DNA of 38,919 nt from the IMG/VR virus record IMGVR_UViG_3300020172_002729, positions 1-38,919 of that record, one strand, 5' to 3'. Positions 25,985 through 34,464 of the stretch are shown here, piece by piece (position 1 is the stretch's first letter; the number at the start of each line of letters is the position of its first letter). The notes below the pieces were generated by a model. The model was not told the origin of the DNA. It saw nothing but the letters and a program-made list of their open reading frames with translations, and did no database searches. A program made the position numbers and the translations under genes. Source of the stretch: a virus.

Positions 25985-26012
25985 TGGGTGGAGATAAAAA
26001 CTCCACCCATAT
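25982..26012 (-). terminator. Stem-loop terminator after tail sheath
   Basis: ATATGGGTGGAG and CTCCACCCATAT form a perfect 12-bp stem with a seven-base loop (25994-26000), nine bases past the sheath stop. The tract after it on the minus strand is AT-rich but not a clean T-run, so termination may be partial. Confidence 0.8.
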
Positions 26013-26021
26013 GAATGTTTA

Positions 26022-29000
26022 TTAAATGTTTTCGAATGAAGCTCCTGATGGTGTAATCAAGAATTCTATGTCGATGAATTCTAATGCTTTAGTTGGTTTT
26101 AAGTAAATCTTACCTGTCATTTGGTTTCTATCCAAATCTTCAGGTGTGTTTGTAACTACAACTCTAAAGTCAATCAAACCTCTATCTCTTCTAATAGAAT
26201 CTAAAATTGGGTTAACTGAATCCAAGAAATCTTGTCTAACTTTATCGTCGTTTTGTTCAAACAACAATCTTACAGCCACAGCTGAAATCAACTTACGAGC
26301 TTGTAACAACAATCTTCTAACGTTAATTCTATCAAGTGCAGATTCTGCGATTTGAGTAGTTTTATTACCCCAAATTACAGTTCCAACATCAGAGAAAGTT
26401 GCAATTGGGTTGATGTGACCTTGATAAAGAGTGTCTCTATCTTCTTGTGTAAGTTTCTTTCTTGCCTTGATTGAGTTAACAATACCTCTTGTGTAACCCG
26501 CAGATGCGAACCAAGGGAATGCGATGTTATCAGTCAATGCTAAGTTTCTACAAACTTCCGCAGTTGGTGGAAGATAAATTTGTGTGTTGTTAACAGTATC
26601 TCTCGTTAATACCCATGGATAGTAAGTTGCTGTATAGTTAGAATCAATTCCTGTTGTCTCTAAATTATCTACCGCTTCTTGTGGATAAGTCAAATCACTT
26701 GAATTTGTACTGTTTGATACAAACATATTGTAATCAGGACAAGTCATAACATACAAAGAATCTGCTCTTTGAGTTTCAATCATATCAATAGCGTCCTCAA
26801 CAAGATTTGAGTTGTTAACAAAATCAATTCCAGGTGTAACAAATATGTTAATGTTTACCGCTTCAGGGTTAGCAAATGTTTGTTGTCCTAACAAATATGC
26901 GTAATAATCGGTATTCGCGAAGTCAGTAGAGTTATTACCAACAGTAATCTTTTTGAACGCTCCCCAACCTGTTGCTGTTGGGAATTGTGATGTTGGAGCG
27001 TATCCCCTTAAGAATCCTGAACCACCTAAGATAAAGTTATCACCATTAGTTCTGTATTCTCTGTAGATATCCCAACCATCAAAACCACCTGCAGGTAACA
27101 AAGTGAATTTTCTAGCGTTTAATCTGTAGTATGGACTTGTTGAATCTGTAGGTTCAGAGGTAAATGACGCATTACCCACTTCAAAAGCTGAAGTTCCTGA
27201 AGTAGAATAACCCGAAGGTATTGTAACAACAGTTGCACCTGAGTCCAAGTGATAACCTTTAGACAAGAAAGCCCAAGGATTTGAACTTGTTGCAGTTTGA
27301 ATATTTGGAGGGTTTTGTTTACCTTTATAGTTAAAATATTCTTGGTCAATACCTACAGTATTTGAAATACCTAAATATGTTCTGTTAACTTTGTCACCAC
27401 TGCTAATTTGTTGAGAACCAAACGGAGGGTAAAAAGTTGGGTCACCAGCAGTTTCGTAATAAGTTTTATAAATAGGAAATGCTGGTATTGCTCCACTATA
27501 AATTCTTAATGGGTAACCCCTGAAACCACAAGGAAGTGCATCTAATGGTGCCTCCGCATTTATTTCAACCATTATAAATTTAGAACGAGATGCGTATTCA
27601 CCATCACTTGTTCCAATTTTAACACCGATAAAGTTGTTGTTACTTGGATTCATAGAACAGTTTGTAAACTTCTCTATGAACACAGGATTTTGGTCAGTGT
27701 CATTAAAGTCACGAACCGCCACATCAAAAGTACCGTTAGCGAAAGACACGTTTAAAATCGAAATTTTTATTTCTGCATTTGCTGCGTTACCGTCAGATAT
27801 TGAAATAAACTTAAACAAGTCATAAACTGTATTACCTCTTAATTCTGAAACTACGTAAGGTGTTTCTGGTGTTTGATATTGTTCCAAGTACCACCCTATT
27901 GATATATTGTTTCCGTCATCATCTTGTGCTGATGGAAGAGAAACTAATGAACCATTTATTCCTCTGATATAACCCTCAGAATAACCATAGTTCAACATGT
28001 TTGTAAAACTTTCCTCAACAAACAAAGGAACATCAGTTCTAACTTTTCCAAAATTAGATAATCCAAATACTTTACCCAAATAGTTAGTGTCGGTAACATC
28101 CAATGATGTTGTAAAAGCGAATGTTTCATTTTCATATGTAACACCTGAAATTGAGAAAGCCGCGTAAGGTGATTTACTTGTACCAGAATATATACCTGAT
28201 GTAATAATATTGACATCGGTAATACCTGTAACTTGGAAATCAGGATTTGTATTATCGTTGTACATAGAGATACCTCTTGAACGTAATGTTGCCAAAACAA
28301 CATCATTCCATTCAGTGTATGCGGTACCAACTTGTGTATACGCCTCTATAGAAACTGAACCTGAGAATTGACCTAAAGTTCCGTAAGCCGAACCTGAAAG
28401 AGAATTAATTTTAGTTGAAAAAGAATATCCTGAGTAAACGTTACCTGAATCGATTCCAAATTGTGCGTAATACCAAGTATCGTTATTTCTTGATGAATAG
28501 GATGTTAAAGTGTTCTTTAAACTTGGGACACCATAAACGTTAGTTAATCCTGTAAATCCACTACCTGTTAATGAATCATAATCAGCGTCAGGAATAGTAC
28601 CAAATACATAAGCTGTGTTCGCACTTGTTGCTGTTGACGAAAATACACCTGATAAGAATGTCTTAATCTGAGTATCTATCGATGTAGTTGTTCCACCTGT
28701 TTGTGATATTGTGTCGTTTAAGTATGGGTAAAATATTGCAGAACCAATTCCTGAAAGGTATTCAATAGTTGAAGTACCCCCTGTAGAGCCAGAGAATGTA
28801 ACAATAACTTCAGATTCCGCAGAATCTTGAGATACTGAACCACCACTAACGTTTGCAATAGAAGTGATTGACCAAGAAGGTCCCGCATCATACCCTGATA
28901 ATCCCAATACTCTTGTCACAAACATTTGATTGGACTGTTGTAAATATGATTTTGCTATGTATGCCGCTTCGTATTTTGGAATTTGTGTATTAACAAATTT

Positions 29001-29195
29001 TTCAGGAAGAGTACCTCCGAAGACTGCTTGGAATTCATCGAAACTTGTAATAAAGATTGGCTCGAAAGCTGGACCTTTAAATGTTTCTCCTACAATACCT
29101 AATGTTGTAACACCAACACTTTGTGCTACAAATGATAAATCACGTTCTGAAGTGTAGACTCCAGGTGAAACGAATACTTTATTGGATGTTGCCAT
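26022..29195 (-). CDS. 18: Tail sheath protein, T4 gp18-like
   Basis: 1057 residues, much larger than T4 gp18 (659). The contractile sheath surrounds the tube. The N-terminus has the family pattern: FVSPGVYTSERDLSF, VGVTTLGIVGETFKGPAF, and ITSFDEFQAVFGG. The conserved C-terminal assembly domain is clear: WFASAGYTRGIVNSIKARKK, NPIATFSDVGTVIWGNKTT, INVRRLLLQARKLISAVAVR and FEQNDD, then GLIDFRVVVTNTPEDLDRN and a final strand ending FIDIEFLITPSGASFENI. The middle (about residues 110-620) is a long Gly/Ser/Thr-rich beta insertion, probably surface-exposed. It has two promoter-like boxes upstream and a stem-loop terminator downstream, so it appears to be its own transcription unit. Confidence 0.95.
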   Translation of the reverse strand: MATSNKVFVSPGVYTSERDLSFVAQSVGVTTLGIVGETFKGPAFEPIFITSFDEFQAVFGGTLPEKFVNTQIPKYEAAYIAKSYLQQSNQMFVTRVLGLSGYDAGPSWSITSIANVSGGSVSQDSAESEVIVTFSGSTGGTSTIEYLSGIGSAIFYPYLNDTISQTGGTTTSIDTQIKTFLSGVFSSTATSANTAYVFGTIPDADYDSLTGSGFTGLTNVYGVPSLKNTLTSYSSRNNDTWYYAQFGIDSGNVYSGYSFSTKINSLSGSAYGTLGQFSGSVSIEAYTQVGTAYTEWNDVVLATLRSRGISMYNDNTNPDFQVTGITDVNIITSGIYSGTSKSPYAAFSISGVTYENETFAFTTSLDVTDTNYLGKVFGLSNFGKVRTDVPLFVEESFTNMLNYGYSEGYIRGINGSLVSLPSAQDDDGNNISIGWYLEQYQTPETPYVVSELRGNTVYDLFKFISISDGNAANAEIKISILNVSFANGTFDVAVRDFNDTDQNPVFIEKFTNCSMNPSNNNFIGVKIGTSDGEYASRSKFIMVEINAEAPLDALPCGFRGYPLRIYSGAIPAFPIYKTYYETAGDPTFYPPFGSQQISSGDKVNRTYLGISNTVGIDQEYFNYKGKQNPPNIQTATSSNPWAFLSKGYHLDSGATVVTIPSGYSTSGTSAFEVGNASFTSEPTDSTSPYYRLNARKFTLLPAGGFDGWDIYREYRTNGDNFILGGSGFLRGYAPTSQFPTATGWGAFKKITVGNNSTDFANTDYYAYLLGQQTFANPEAVNINIFVTPGIDFVNNSNLVEDAIDMIETQRADSLYVMTCPDYNMFVSNSTNSSDLTYPQEAVDNLETTGIDSNYTATYYPWVLTRDTVNNTQIYLPPTAEVCRNLALTDNIAFPWFASAGYTRGIVNSIKARKKLTQEDRDTLYQGHINPIATFSDVGTVIWGNKTTQIAESALDRINVRRLLLQARKLISAVAVRLLFEQNDDKVRQDFLDSVNPILDSIRRDRGLIDFRVVVTNTPEDLDRNQMTGKIYLKPTKALEFIDIEFLITPSGASFENI

Positions 29196-29234
29196 TATTC
29201 TTAAATTTTTCTTTTAATCAGTTTTATTTTATAC

Positions 29235-29241
29235 ATAAATA
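29235..29241 (-). promoter_or_regulatory. TATTTAT element ahead of tail sheath
   Basis: TATTTAT on the minus strand, 39 bases before the sheath ATG at 29195, the same distance as in the tail-tube gene. Confidence 0.45.
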
Positions 29242-29268
29242 TTGTTGATTTTTTCAAAAATCTTAGTA

Positions 29269-29293
29269 TACCGCTTATATTTATAATACGGTA
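29269..29293. promoter_or_regulatory. Palindrome TACCG-N15-CGGTA over a promoter-like box between divergent genes
   Basis: TACCG (29269-29273) and CGGTA (29289-29293) are inverted repeats 15 bases apart. Between them, 29278-29285 reads TATTTATA on plus and TATAAATA on minus, so it could serve the sheath gene (minus) and the ribbon-helix-helix gene (plus, TATTTAT 37 bases before its ATG). This looks like an operator over a divergent promoter. Not tested. Confidence 0.45.
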
Positions 29294-29321
29294 GGAATAA
29301 ATTCTGCCTTTTTTCTACCCT

Positions 29322-29492
29322 ATGAAAAAAACCCCCAAGAAAATAAAGAATATCAAGATTTCTGTTGAATCTCACAAAATCCTAAAAGATTATTGTGATA
29401 AGAAAGGATTTAAAATTTACGGATTTTTAGAGAATCTAATAAGAGTAAATTGTGAGGTAAAGAAGGATATATATGGTGACCCCTTAGACTAA
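29322..29492 (+). CDS. Small ribbon-helix-helix-like protein
   Basis: 56 residues starting MKKTPKKIKNIKISVESHKI, followed by LKDYCDKKGFKIYGFLENLI. A basic N-terminal tail, one strand (KNIKISV), helix, turn (KKGFKIYG) and a second helix fit the ribbon-helix-helix fold of small DNA-binding repressors, as known from many phage genes. The first residues would enter the major groove as a strand pair. It is the only plus-strand gene in the surrounding minus block, its stop overlaps the 3' end of the gp15-like gene by nine bases, and it is divergent from the sheath gene with a palindrome over the shared promoter region, so it could regulate tail genes. The family call rests on pattern only. Confidence 0.68.
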   Translation: MKKTPKKIKNIKISVESHKILKDYCDKKGFKIYGFLENLIRVNCEVKKDIYGDPLD

Positions 29493-30524
29493 TTTTTGGT
29501 CAAACAATATGAAAGCGTCTTCTGACGGATTATCATATGTAATTTCAATTCTAAGAGTATCTCCTGAATTTGTTTGAAAATATTCCAAGTTAGACCCGAT
29601 AAAATTATTATTAATGTAAACATCAAACGAATCTACATTATTAGACTTGATTTGATAAAAATCATAATTGTATTTTAAATTATCGGTTAGTTGAGTATTA
29701 CCATTTAAATACTGAAACAATCCCTCAATAGTATTTTCATTTGGGTTTGGTGCCACCGCTTTTCTTTGTTTTGTTTTAATACCAACATCAACCATTTGAA
29801 GTAATCTTGAAACCGCAGGGGCTATTTCAAACTGTTCCTCATCTAAAAGAACTCCCAACATTTTAAAAGTGTAACTTTGAATGTAGTATCTTCTTTTTTG
29901 TAAACCGTTTTCTGAACTATCTGTAATGTTTTCTAAAATTATTGGTATAAATCTTCCATTAATATTTGTATATGCCTGTTTTGAACCAAACTTTTCAAGG
30001 ACTTTTTTGTTAAATGCATTAAGTTCTCTCATTCTATTTGCAAATACTTTAACTTCATAAGTAATATCTACAGGTGTGGGTTGCGGTATTTTATAAACAT
30101 CATATCCATTTCTTGCACCATCAAACGTTGGCACAAGTGCGTATTGAAATGTTGGACGGCCAGGTATTTTAAATGATGTACCTTGGTTTGTACCGTATGG
30201 TGTTTCAGGTTTTCTAACGGTGGCAACAAATGGGGGTGAAATATTTGAATCCAAATCTTGGAAATTCCAAGTTTGAGTAAACTGTGCCCAGTTCTGTGTT
30301 GTAATAATTACGTCAACCGTATTAACTTTTTTACCATCAACAGAAATACCTAAATCATTTTTTACAAAATCTAACATACCCCTATCTAAATCAGAGTGAT
30401 AAATTCCTTTAGGTAAATAAGTCCCGTCTTTTTGAATTATTTCCAAAAGCTCTTGTCTTCTTTCACCCAATATTTTTTTGGGTGTTAAAGAAATGTTTTT
30501 TACTATCTTTTTTGGTAATGCCAT
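29484..30524 (-). CDS. 15: Tail completion / sheath stabiliser protein, gp15-like
   Basis: 346 residues. The protein has TQNWAQFTQTWNFQDLD near residues 76-92, then PETPYGTNQG and the conserved block PTPVDITYEVKVFANRMREL, followed by FGSKQAYTNINGRFIPIILE and RRYYIQSYTFKMLGVLLDE. This matches tail-completion proteins of T4-like phages of Bacteroidota (memory of the family) and fits the T4 gp15 role of capping the tube and sheath and joining tail to neck; a gp3-like terminator is the main alternative. The C-terminal 70 residues are an extra beta-rich part (NNNFIGSNLEYFQTNSGDTL). Its start overlaps the gp14-like stop by one base (TAATG), so the two genes are co-translated. Confidence 0.7.
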   Translation of the reverse strand: MALPKKIVKNISLTPKKILGERRQELLEIIQKDGTYLPKGIYHSDLDRGMLDFVKNDLGISVDGKKVNTVDVIITTQNWAQFTQTWNFQDLDSNISPPFVATVRKPETPYGTNQGTSFKIPGRPTFQYALVPTFDGARNGYDVYKIPQPTPVDITYEVKVFANRMRELNAFNKKVLEKFGSKQAYTNINGRFIPIILENITDSSENGLQKRRYYIQSYTFKMLGVLLDEEQFEIAPAVSRLLQMVDVGIKTKQRKAVAPNPNENTIEGLFQYLNGNTQLTDNLKYNYDFYQIKSNNVDSFDVYINNNFIGSNLEYFQTNSGDTLRIEITYDNPSEDAFILFDQKLV

Positions 30525-31036
30525 TAGATACCTCTAAATTCGTCATCATTAACTGGTGTACATACAAAAGTTTTGTAAAAAGGTTTGTACCCACCATATG
30601 TATGTTTATTATCTGAAACAATCCTACCATCATCAGCAACGGAATAATACCTCATTCTGTTCTCTGTTTCTGCATAACCAATATAATCACCATATTGTAT
30701 TTGAACATTTAATTCTTCTAAATGATGTAGGTATACACTTAGTTTCATATTACCAGGTTCTGTTTGTGTTAATCTTGAATCACCAAAAGTGGCTTGGCTT
30801 GGAGCCTCAACCTGAACATAACCCTTTATTTCAACAGGTGGTAAAAAAGAAATACCATCTTTTAATGCTTCACCATAAACATCATCCTGATTTGTTTTAG
30901 ATTTATCTACACGATATAGAACAACTCTAAAGTTCATATCTCCAAATAACCACTCTTCACCAAGAGCGATATTTAATTGAAAATCCTTTTCGCCAAAAAA
31001 TTTGGATATTCGCGTAATTGGTACCTTGTTAGTCAT
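30524..31036 (-). CDS. 14: Neck protein, gp14-like
   Basis: About 170 residues from the ATG at 31036 (MTNKVPITRISKFFG). The open frame also extends five codons to a GTG at 31051, which overlaps the TATTTAT element and is unlikely as a start. The sequence GEEWLFGDMNFRVVLYRVDK, DDVYGEALKDGISFLPPVEI and GYVQVEAPSQATFGDSRLTQ fits the neck family that joins head and tail in T4-like phages. A gp14 assignment is inferred from the pattern and from the gp15-like gene right behind it (overlap TAATG). Divergent to it, 43 bases away, starts the plus-strand SNF2 helicase gene. The remaining order differs from T4, where gp13 would be adjacent; here gp13 lies 3.4 kb away on the other strand. Confidence 0.65.
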   Translation of the reverse strand: MTNKVPITRISKFFGEKDFQLNIALGEEWLFGDMNFRVVLYRVDKSKTNQDDVYGEALKDGISFLPPVEIKGYVQVEAPSQATFGDSRLTQTEPGNMKLSVYLHHLEELNVQIQYGDYIGYAETENRMRYYSVADDGRIVSDNKHTYGGYKPFYKTFVCTPVNDDEFRGI

Positions 31037-31041
31037 TATTG

Positions 31042-31048
31042 ATAAATA
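31042..31048 (-). promoter_or_regulatory. TATTTAT element ahead of gp14-like gene
   Basis: TATTTAT on the minus strand, five bases before the ATG at 31036, in the 42-base gap between divergent genes. Confidence 0.38.
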
Positions 31049-31078
31049 CACGAAAATTGATTATTATTATAAAGAGTA

Positions 31079-32848
31079 ATGTCCGATAGTTCACCAATAG
31101 AATTAATCTCACTTGTAGAACAAAAAGCTCTTAATGTTTTAGAGAACTATAACGGTGCCAACAATTATATACTTAAATTAAAAAATATTTACGGACCAAA
31201 CAAAAAAGGGATACCAACAAGAAGTCAATCCGATTATATAATAACCTATCAAAATGTTGTTCCAAAAGTTGCAAGAAAATGGGTTGAACTTGATAGTTAT
31301 TTTTCAGAAAAAATTGCTAACGAAAAATTATACACCGAACCACCAAAACAGGTTTGGGTTGAAAAACTATTAGTTGAGAAAGACAAAGCTTATCATGTTT
31401 GGGGTAAATTCTTCGAGAGTGAACAATTATCGGAATTTTGGATTCCAAAAGTTGCAATTATTAAAAACCCTGAACAATATTATAAAGAAATAGATTTTTC
31501 AAAATATTCTAACAGACCTTTATTGTTTCATCAAATAGAAGCGGTAAATAAACTTGTAAGAACAAAAAGATTTATTTTGGCGGATGATATGGGTTTAGGT
31601 AAAACCACTTCAACCGTAGTTGCCGCTTTAGAAACAGAAGCAAAGAAAATATTGGTAATTTGTCCAGCATCTTTAAAAATTAACTGGCAAAGAGAAATTC
31701 AAAATTATACTGATAGACCAACATTTATTTGTGATGGAAAAAAATATGAAGACGCTGATTTTGTAATCATCAATTATGACATCATCAAAAATTTTCACGA
31801 CCCCGAAAATGAACAAGACTCATTAATATTAAAAAGTAAATTTGATTTAATTGTAATTGATGAAGCGCATTATATTCAAAATAAATCAGCACAAAGAACA
31901 AAATTAATTAATAGTTTTGTTAAAGACGTTGATAGATTGTGGTTACTAACAGGCACACCAATGACATCAAGACCAATGAATTATTATAATTTATTAAATC
32001 TTGTTGAGTCGCCTGTTGCTGCAAATTGGATGGCTTATGTTAGAAGATACTGTAACGGATACCAATTCAAAGTTGGAAATAGAAAAATATGGAATGTTAC
32101 AGGAGCATCAAATTTAGAAGAATTAAGAGATAGAACATCAAAACAAGTTTTACGTAGATTAAAAACTGAGGTGTTAGACTTACCCGATAAAATCATTACA
32201 CCCGTTTATTTAAGATTAAAATCAAAAGAATATGAAAGTTTAATGGGTGAATACTATGATTGGTACGATAAAAATCCCGATGAAAGTACATCACTAACAG
32301 TTCAGTTTACAAAACTTACAAAAATAAGACAAGTAATTGCAAGTGAAAAAATAAATTCAACAATAGAATTAATAGAAAATATATTAGAACAAGATAAAAA
32401 AGTTATAGTTTTTACAAACTTTACAGAGACATTACACACAATACATTCACACTTTGGAAAAAAAGCGGTTTACCTTGATGGTTCTTGTAGTCCAAAACAG
32501 AGACAAGATTCGGTAGACAGGTTTCAAAATGATGAAGAAATTAAAGTGTTTGTTGGGAACCTTAAGGCCGCTGGTGTAGGTATCACACTAACCGCCGCTG
32601 AAGCTGTTATTATGAATGATTTATCATTTGTACCATCAGACCACTCACAAGCCGAAGACAGAAGTTATAGATATGGACAGAAATCAAATGTTTCTGTTTA
32701 TTATCCAATATTTGAAAATACAATCGAAGGAGTTATATACGATATATTAAATCACAAGAAAAATATTTTTGAGACTGTAATGGGTGATAATCAATCAAGA
32801 GCGGATGTTGTGCAAGAAATAATGAGTCGAATTAATGAACGGATGTAA
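31079..32848 (+). CDS. SNF2-family DNA helicase/translocase
   Basis: 589 residues. ATP-driven translocation or remodelling on double-stranded DNA. The motor motifs are in order: Walker A DDMGLGKTT (169-177), IVIDEAH (258-264), LLTGTPMTSRP (289-299) and, in the second lobe, VFTNFTETLHTI, AVYLDGSCSPKQRQ, GNLKAAGVGITLTAA and QAEDRSYRYGQ. That is the SMARCAL1/HepA-like single-chain SNF2 pattern. The first 140 residues are not recognised and may bind DNA. It may serve the role of T4 UvsW in recombination-dependent replication. A purine run AAAGAG lies three bases before the ATG; no TATTTAT element is present in the 42-base gap on this strand. It is followed by the superoxide dismutase-nuclease fusion. 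Confidence 0.92.
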   Translation: MSDSSPIELISLVEQKALNVLENYNGANNYILKLKNIYGPNKKGIPTRSQSDYIITYQNVVPKVARKWVELDSYFSEKIANEKLYTEPPKQVWVEKLLVEKDKAYHVWGKFFESEQLSEFWIPKVAIIKNPEQYYKEIDFSKYSNRPLLFHQIEAVNKLVRTKRFILADDMGLGKTTSTVVAALETEAKKILVICPASLKINWQREIQNYTDRPTFICDGKKYEDADFVIINYDIIKNFHDPENEQDSLILKSKFDLIVIDEAHYIQNKSAQRTKLINSFVKDVDRLWLLTGTPMTSRPMNYYNLLNLVESPVAANWMAYVRRYCNGYQFKVGNRKIWNVTGASNLEELRDRTSKQVLRRLKTEVLDLPDKIITPVYLRLKSKEYESLMGEYYDWYDKNPDESTSLTVQFTKLTKIRQVIASEKINSTIELIENILEQDKKVIVFTNFTETLHTIHSHFGKKAVYLDGSCSPKQRQDSVDRFQNDEEIKVFVGNLKAAGVGITLTAAEAVIMNDLSFVPSDHSQAEDRSYRYGQKSNVSVYYPIFENTIEGVIYDILNHKKNIFETVMGDNQSRADVVQEIMSRINERM

Positions 32849-32863
32849 AGTTTTGTGAAACTC

Positions 32864-32874
32864 TATTTATTTAT
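32864..32874 (+). promoter_or_regulatory. Overlapping TATTTAT elements ahead of SOD fusion gene
   Basis: TATTTATTTAT: two overlapping copies of the motif on the plus strand, 15 bases before the ATG, in the 41-base gap after the helicase gene. Confidence 0.42.
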
Positions 32875-32889
32875 AATAAAAGTAGAGAC

Positions 32890-34452
32890 ATGAAATTGAA
32901 AAAGTTAGAAGCCGAAATAGAAGAAGTACAAAGTTTAATAGAAGGAACTGAGAACATACAAGAAAAACTTCAAGAACAACAAAAAGAAATTATTAATGAA
33001 ATGAAGAAAATAGGTATTGAAAAATTACCTTATTCTTATTCATCATTACAAAGATTTATCGACCCAAAGACGATGAATATCCACTACAACAAACATTATA
33101 AAGGTTATGTGGATAAACTAAACAAAGCTTTAGAAAAACAAAAAGACAACGATTTAGACCTTGAAGAGATTATCAAGGGAATATCTCGATTCAACAAGAC
33201 AGTCAGGAACAATGCTGGCGGTGCTTTTAATCACGCATTGTTTTGGAAAATGCTAACACCAAAAAGACAAAAGATTAAAGGTGAAATTTTAGAAAAAATT
33301 ATTAAAGACTTTGGTTCATACGAAGAATTTAAAAAACAATTTATTGAAAGAGCAAAATTAAATTTTGGTTCGGGTTGGTGTTGGTTAGTTGTTACAAAAA
33401 CAGGAAAATTAAAAATTGTTACAACACCAAATCAAGACAATCCATTGATGAATGTTATTAAAGATGGGGGATATCCACTTTTAGGTTTAGACCTTTGGGA
33501 ACACGCTTATTACCTTAGATATCAAAACAAGAAAGATGAATATATTGAAAAGTTTTTTTTGGTAATTAACTGGGAATTTGTAAATTCCCTATACACGTCA
33601 AGAACGGAAAAGAAATTAAAAGAAGAAAAATTAGTGTCAGAAATTTTAACAGAGGGGCAAAAAAGTATGGGTTGCAATTCATCACAAGTAAAAGAAATTA
33701 ATAGGTTGTTTTCAACAAACCCACAAGTAAAATATAAATTTATGAATACTATAAACACAATATTAAAAAGTGTTTATACCGAATATTGGAAAGAAAAAGA
33801 CGAATATGAACCAGGTTCAATGTCAGGAATATATGATTTTGGAACTAAAGGTCGTTCAGTTTTAAACAAATTAAATACAAATTATAGCTCATTCTGTATT
33901 TTGTTAAACGACTTAAACATTTTTTTAAAGTCAAAGGAAAAACAACCAATTGTGTTTTCACCTAATAACAAAGAACAACAACTACAGGAAGTTGAAAGAT
34001 TTTGTAACTATTTGTTATTACTTAAAGATAGAATTTTTAATTTGTCCACATCAAAAACTCTTCAGGAAATTTTCAAAAAACTAAAAGAGACTGATGAAAG
34101 GGGTGAAAAAAGAGAAGACGATACCGTAATACAACTCAAAAAAATATTTAATACTGATAAAGTTGAAAAAATTGGTGGTCTTGGAAATGAGGAAGACATG
34201 ATTTCAGGTGTTGATGCGATTATCAACATTAACGGTGAAAGAAAAACTGCTCAAATTAAACCGTTTAGTTATACTAAAGATATTTCTGAAACCGAGGTTA
34301 TGGTCTTTGGGGCAAGTGCACCTAAAAAATATAAAACTGATTTTATTGTTTTTAATAACCCAAGTAAAACTATTGTATTTAAAAACAACGCAACAAAAAT
34401 ATTAGATGGTAACTACGTTTTTCCAAAAGATAGCGAAATTAAATCTGTTTAA
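32890..34452 (+). CDS. Superoxide dismutase (Fe/Mn type) domain fused to a PD-(D/E)XK nuclease-like C-terminus
   Basis: 520 residues. Residues 1-45 are a coiled coil. Residues 46-236 are a complete Fe/Mn superoxide dismutase: YSYSSLQRFI, metal ligands His65 (NIHYNKH), His115 (NHALFW), Asp201 and His205 (DLWEHAYY), the gate tyrosine Tyr73, and the motifs FGSGWCW and TPNQDNP. Gly111 and Gln182 at the second-sphere positions resemble manganese enzymes. Residues 240-400 are unrecognised and helical. The C-terminal 120 residues contain GVDAIININ and TAQIKP (Asp442, Gln455, Lys457), like the D...(E/Q)xK active site of PD-(D/E)XK nucleases, with Glu409 or Asp410 on the preceding helix. If active, the SOD part would convert superoxide to peroxide and oxygen. 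Lying between the SNF2 helicase and neck gp13, it could be a virion or DNA-processing protein. The nuclease part is inference. Confidence 0.85.
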   Translation: MKLKKLEAEIEEVQSLIEGTENIQEKLQEQQKEIINEMKKIGIEKLPYSYSSLQRFIDPKTMNIHYNKHYKGYVDKLNKALEKQKDNDLDLEEIIKGISRFNKTVRNNAGGAFNHALFWKMLTPKRQKIKGEILEKIIKDFGSYEEFKKQFIERAKLNFGSGWCWLVVTKTGKLKIVTTPNQDNPLMNVIKDGGYPLLGLDLWEHAYYLRYQNKKDEYIEKFFLVINWEFVNSLYTSRTEKKLKEEKLVSEILTEGQKSMGCNSSQVKEINRLFSTNPQVKYKFMNTINTILKSVYTEYWKEKDEYEPGSMSGIYDFGTKGRSVLNKLNTNYSSFCILLNDLNIFLKSKEKQPIVFSPNNKEQQLQEVERFCNYLLLLKDRIFNLSTSKTLQEIFKKLKETDERGEKREDDTVIQLKKIFNTDKVEKIGGLGNEEDMISGVDAIININGERKTAQIKPFSYTKDISETEVMVFGASAPKKYKTDFIVFNNPSKTIVFKNNATKILDGNYVFPKDSEIKSV

Positions 34453-34459
34453 TATTTAT
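34453..34459 (+). promoter_or_regulatory. TATTTAT element ahead of gp13-like gene
   Basis: TATTTAT on the plus strand, directly after the stop of the SOD fusion gene and five bases before the ATG at 34465. Confidence 0.38.
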
Positions 34460-34464
34460 AGTTG

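Noticed and set aside
27992-28330. 112-codon minus-strand frame within tail sheath
   Set aside because: Alternative frame of the sheath insertion; low-complexity composition, no start signal.
30556-30900. 114-codon plus-strand frame over gp14-like gene
   Set aside because: Antisense to the gp14-like gene, His/Gln-rich shadow protein, no signals.
31037-31051. GTG at 31051 as start of the gp14-like protein
   Set aside because: The five added codons are made of the TATTTAT element itself; ATG at 31036 fits the family start.
32848-32864. Small hairpin AAGTTTTGTGAAACT after the SNF2 gene as a terminator
   Set aside because: Stem of only about five weak pairs and no T-run; the following gene has its own promoter-like element but termination is not supported.
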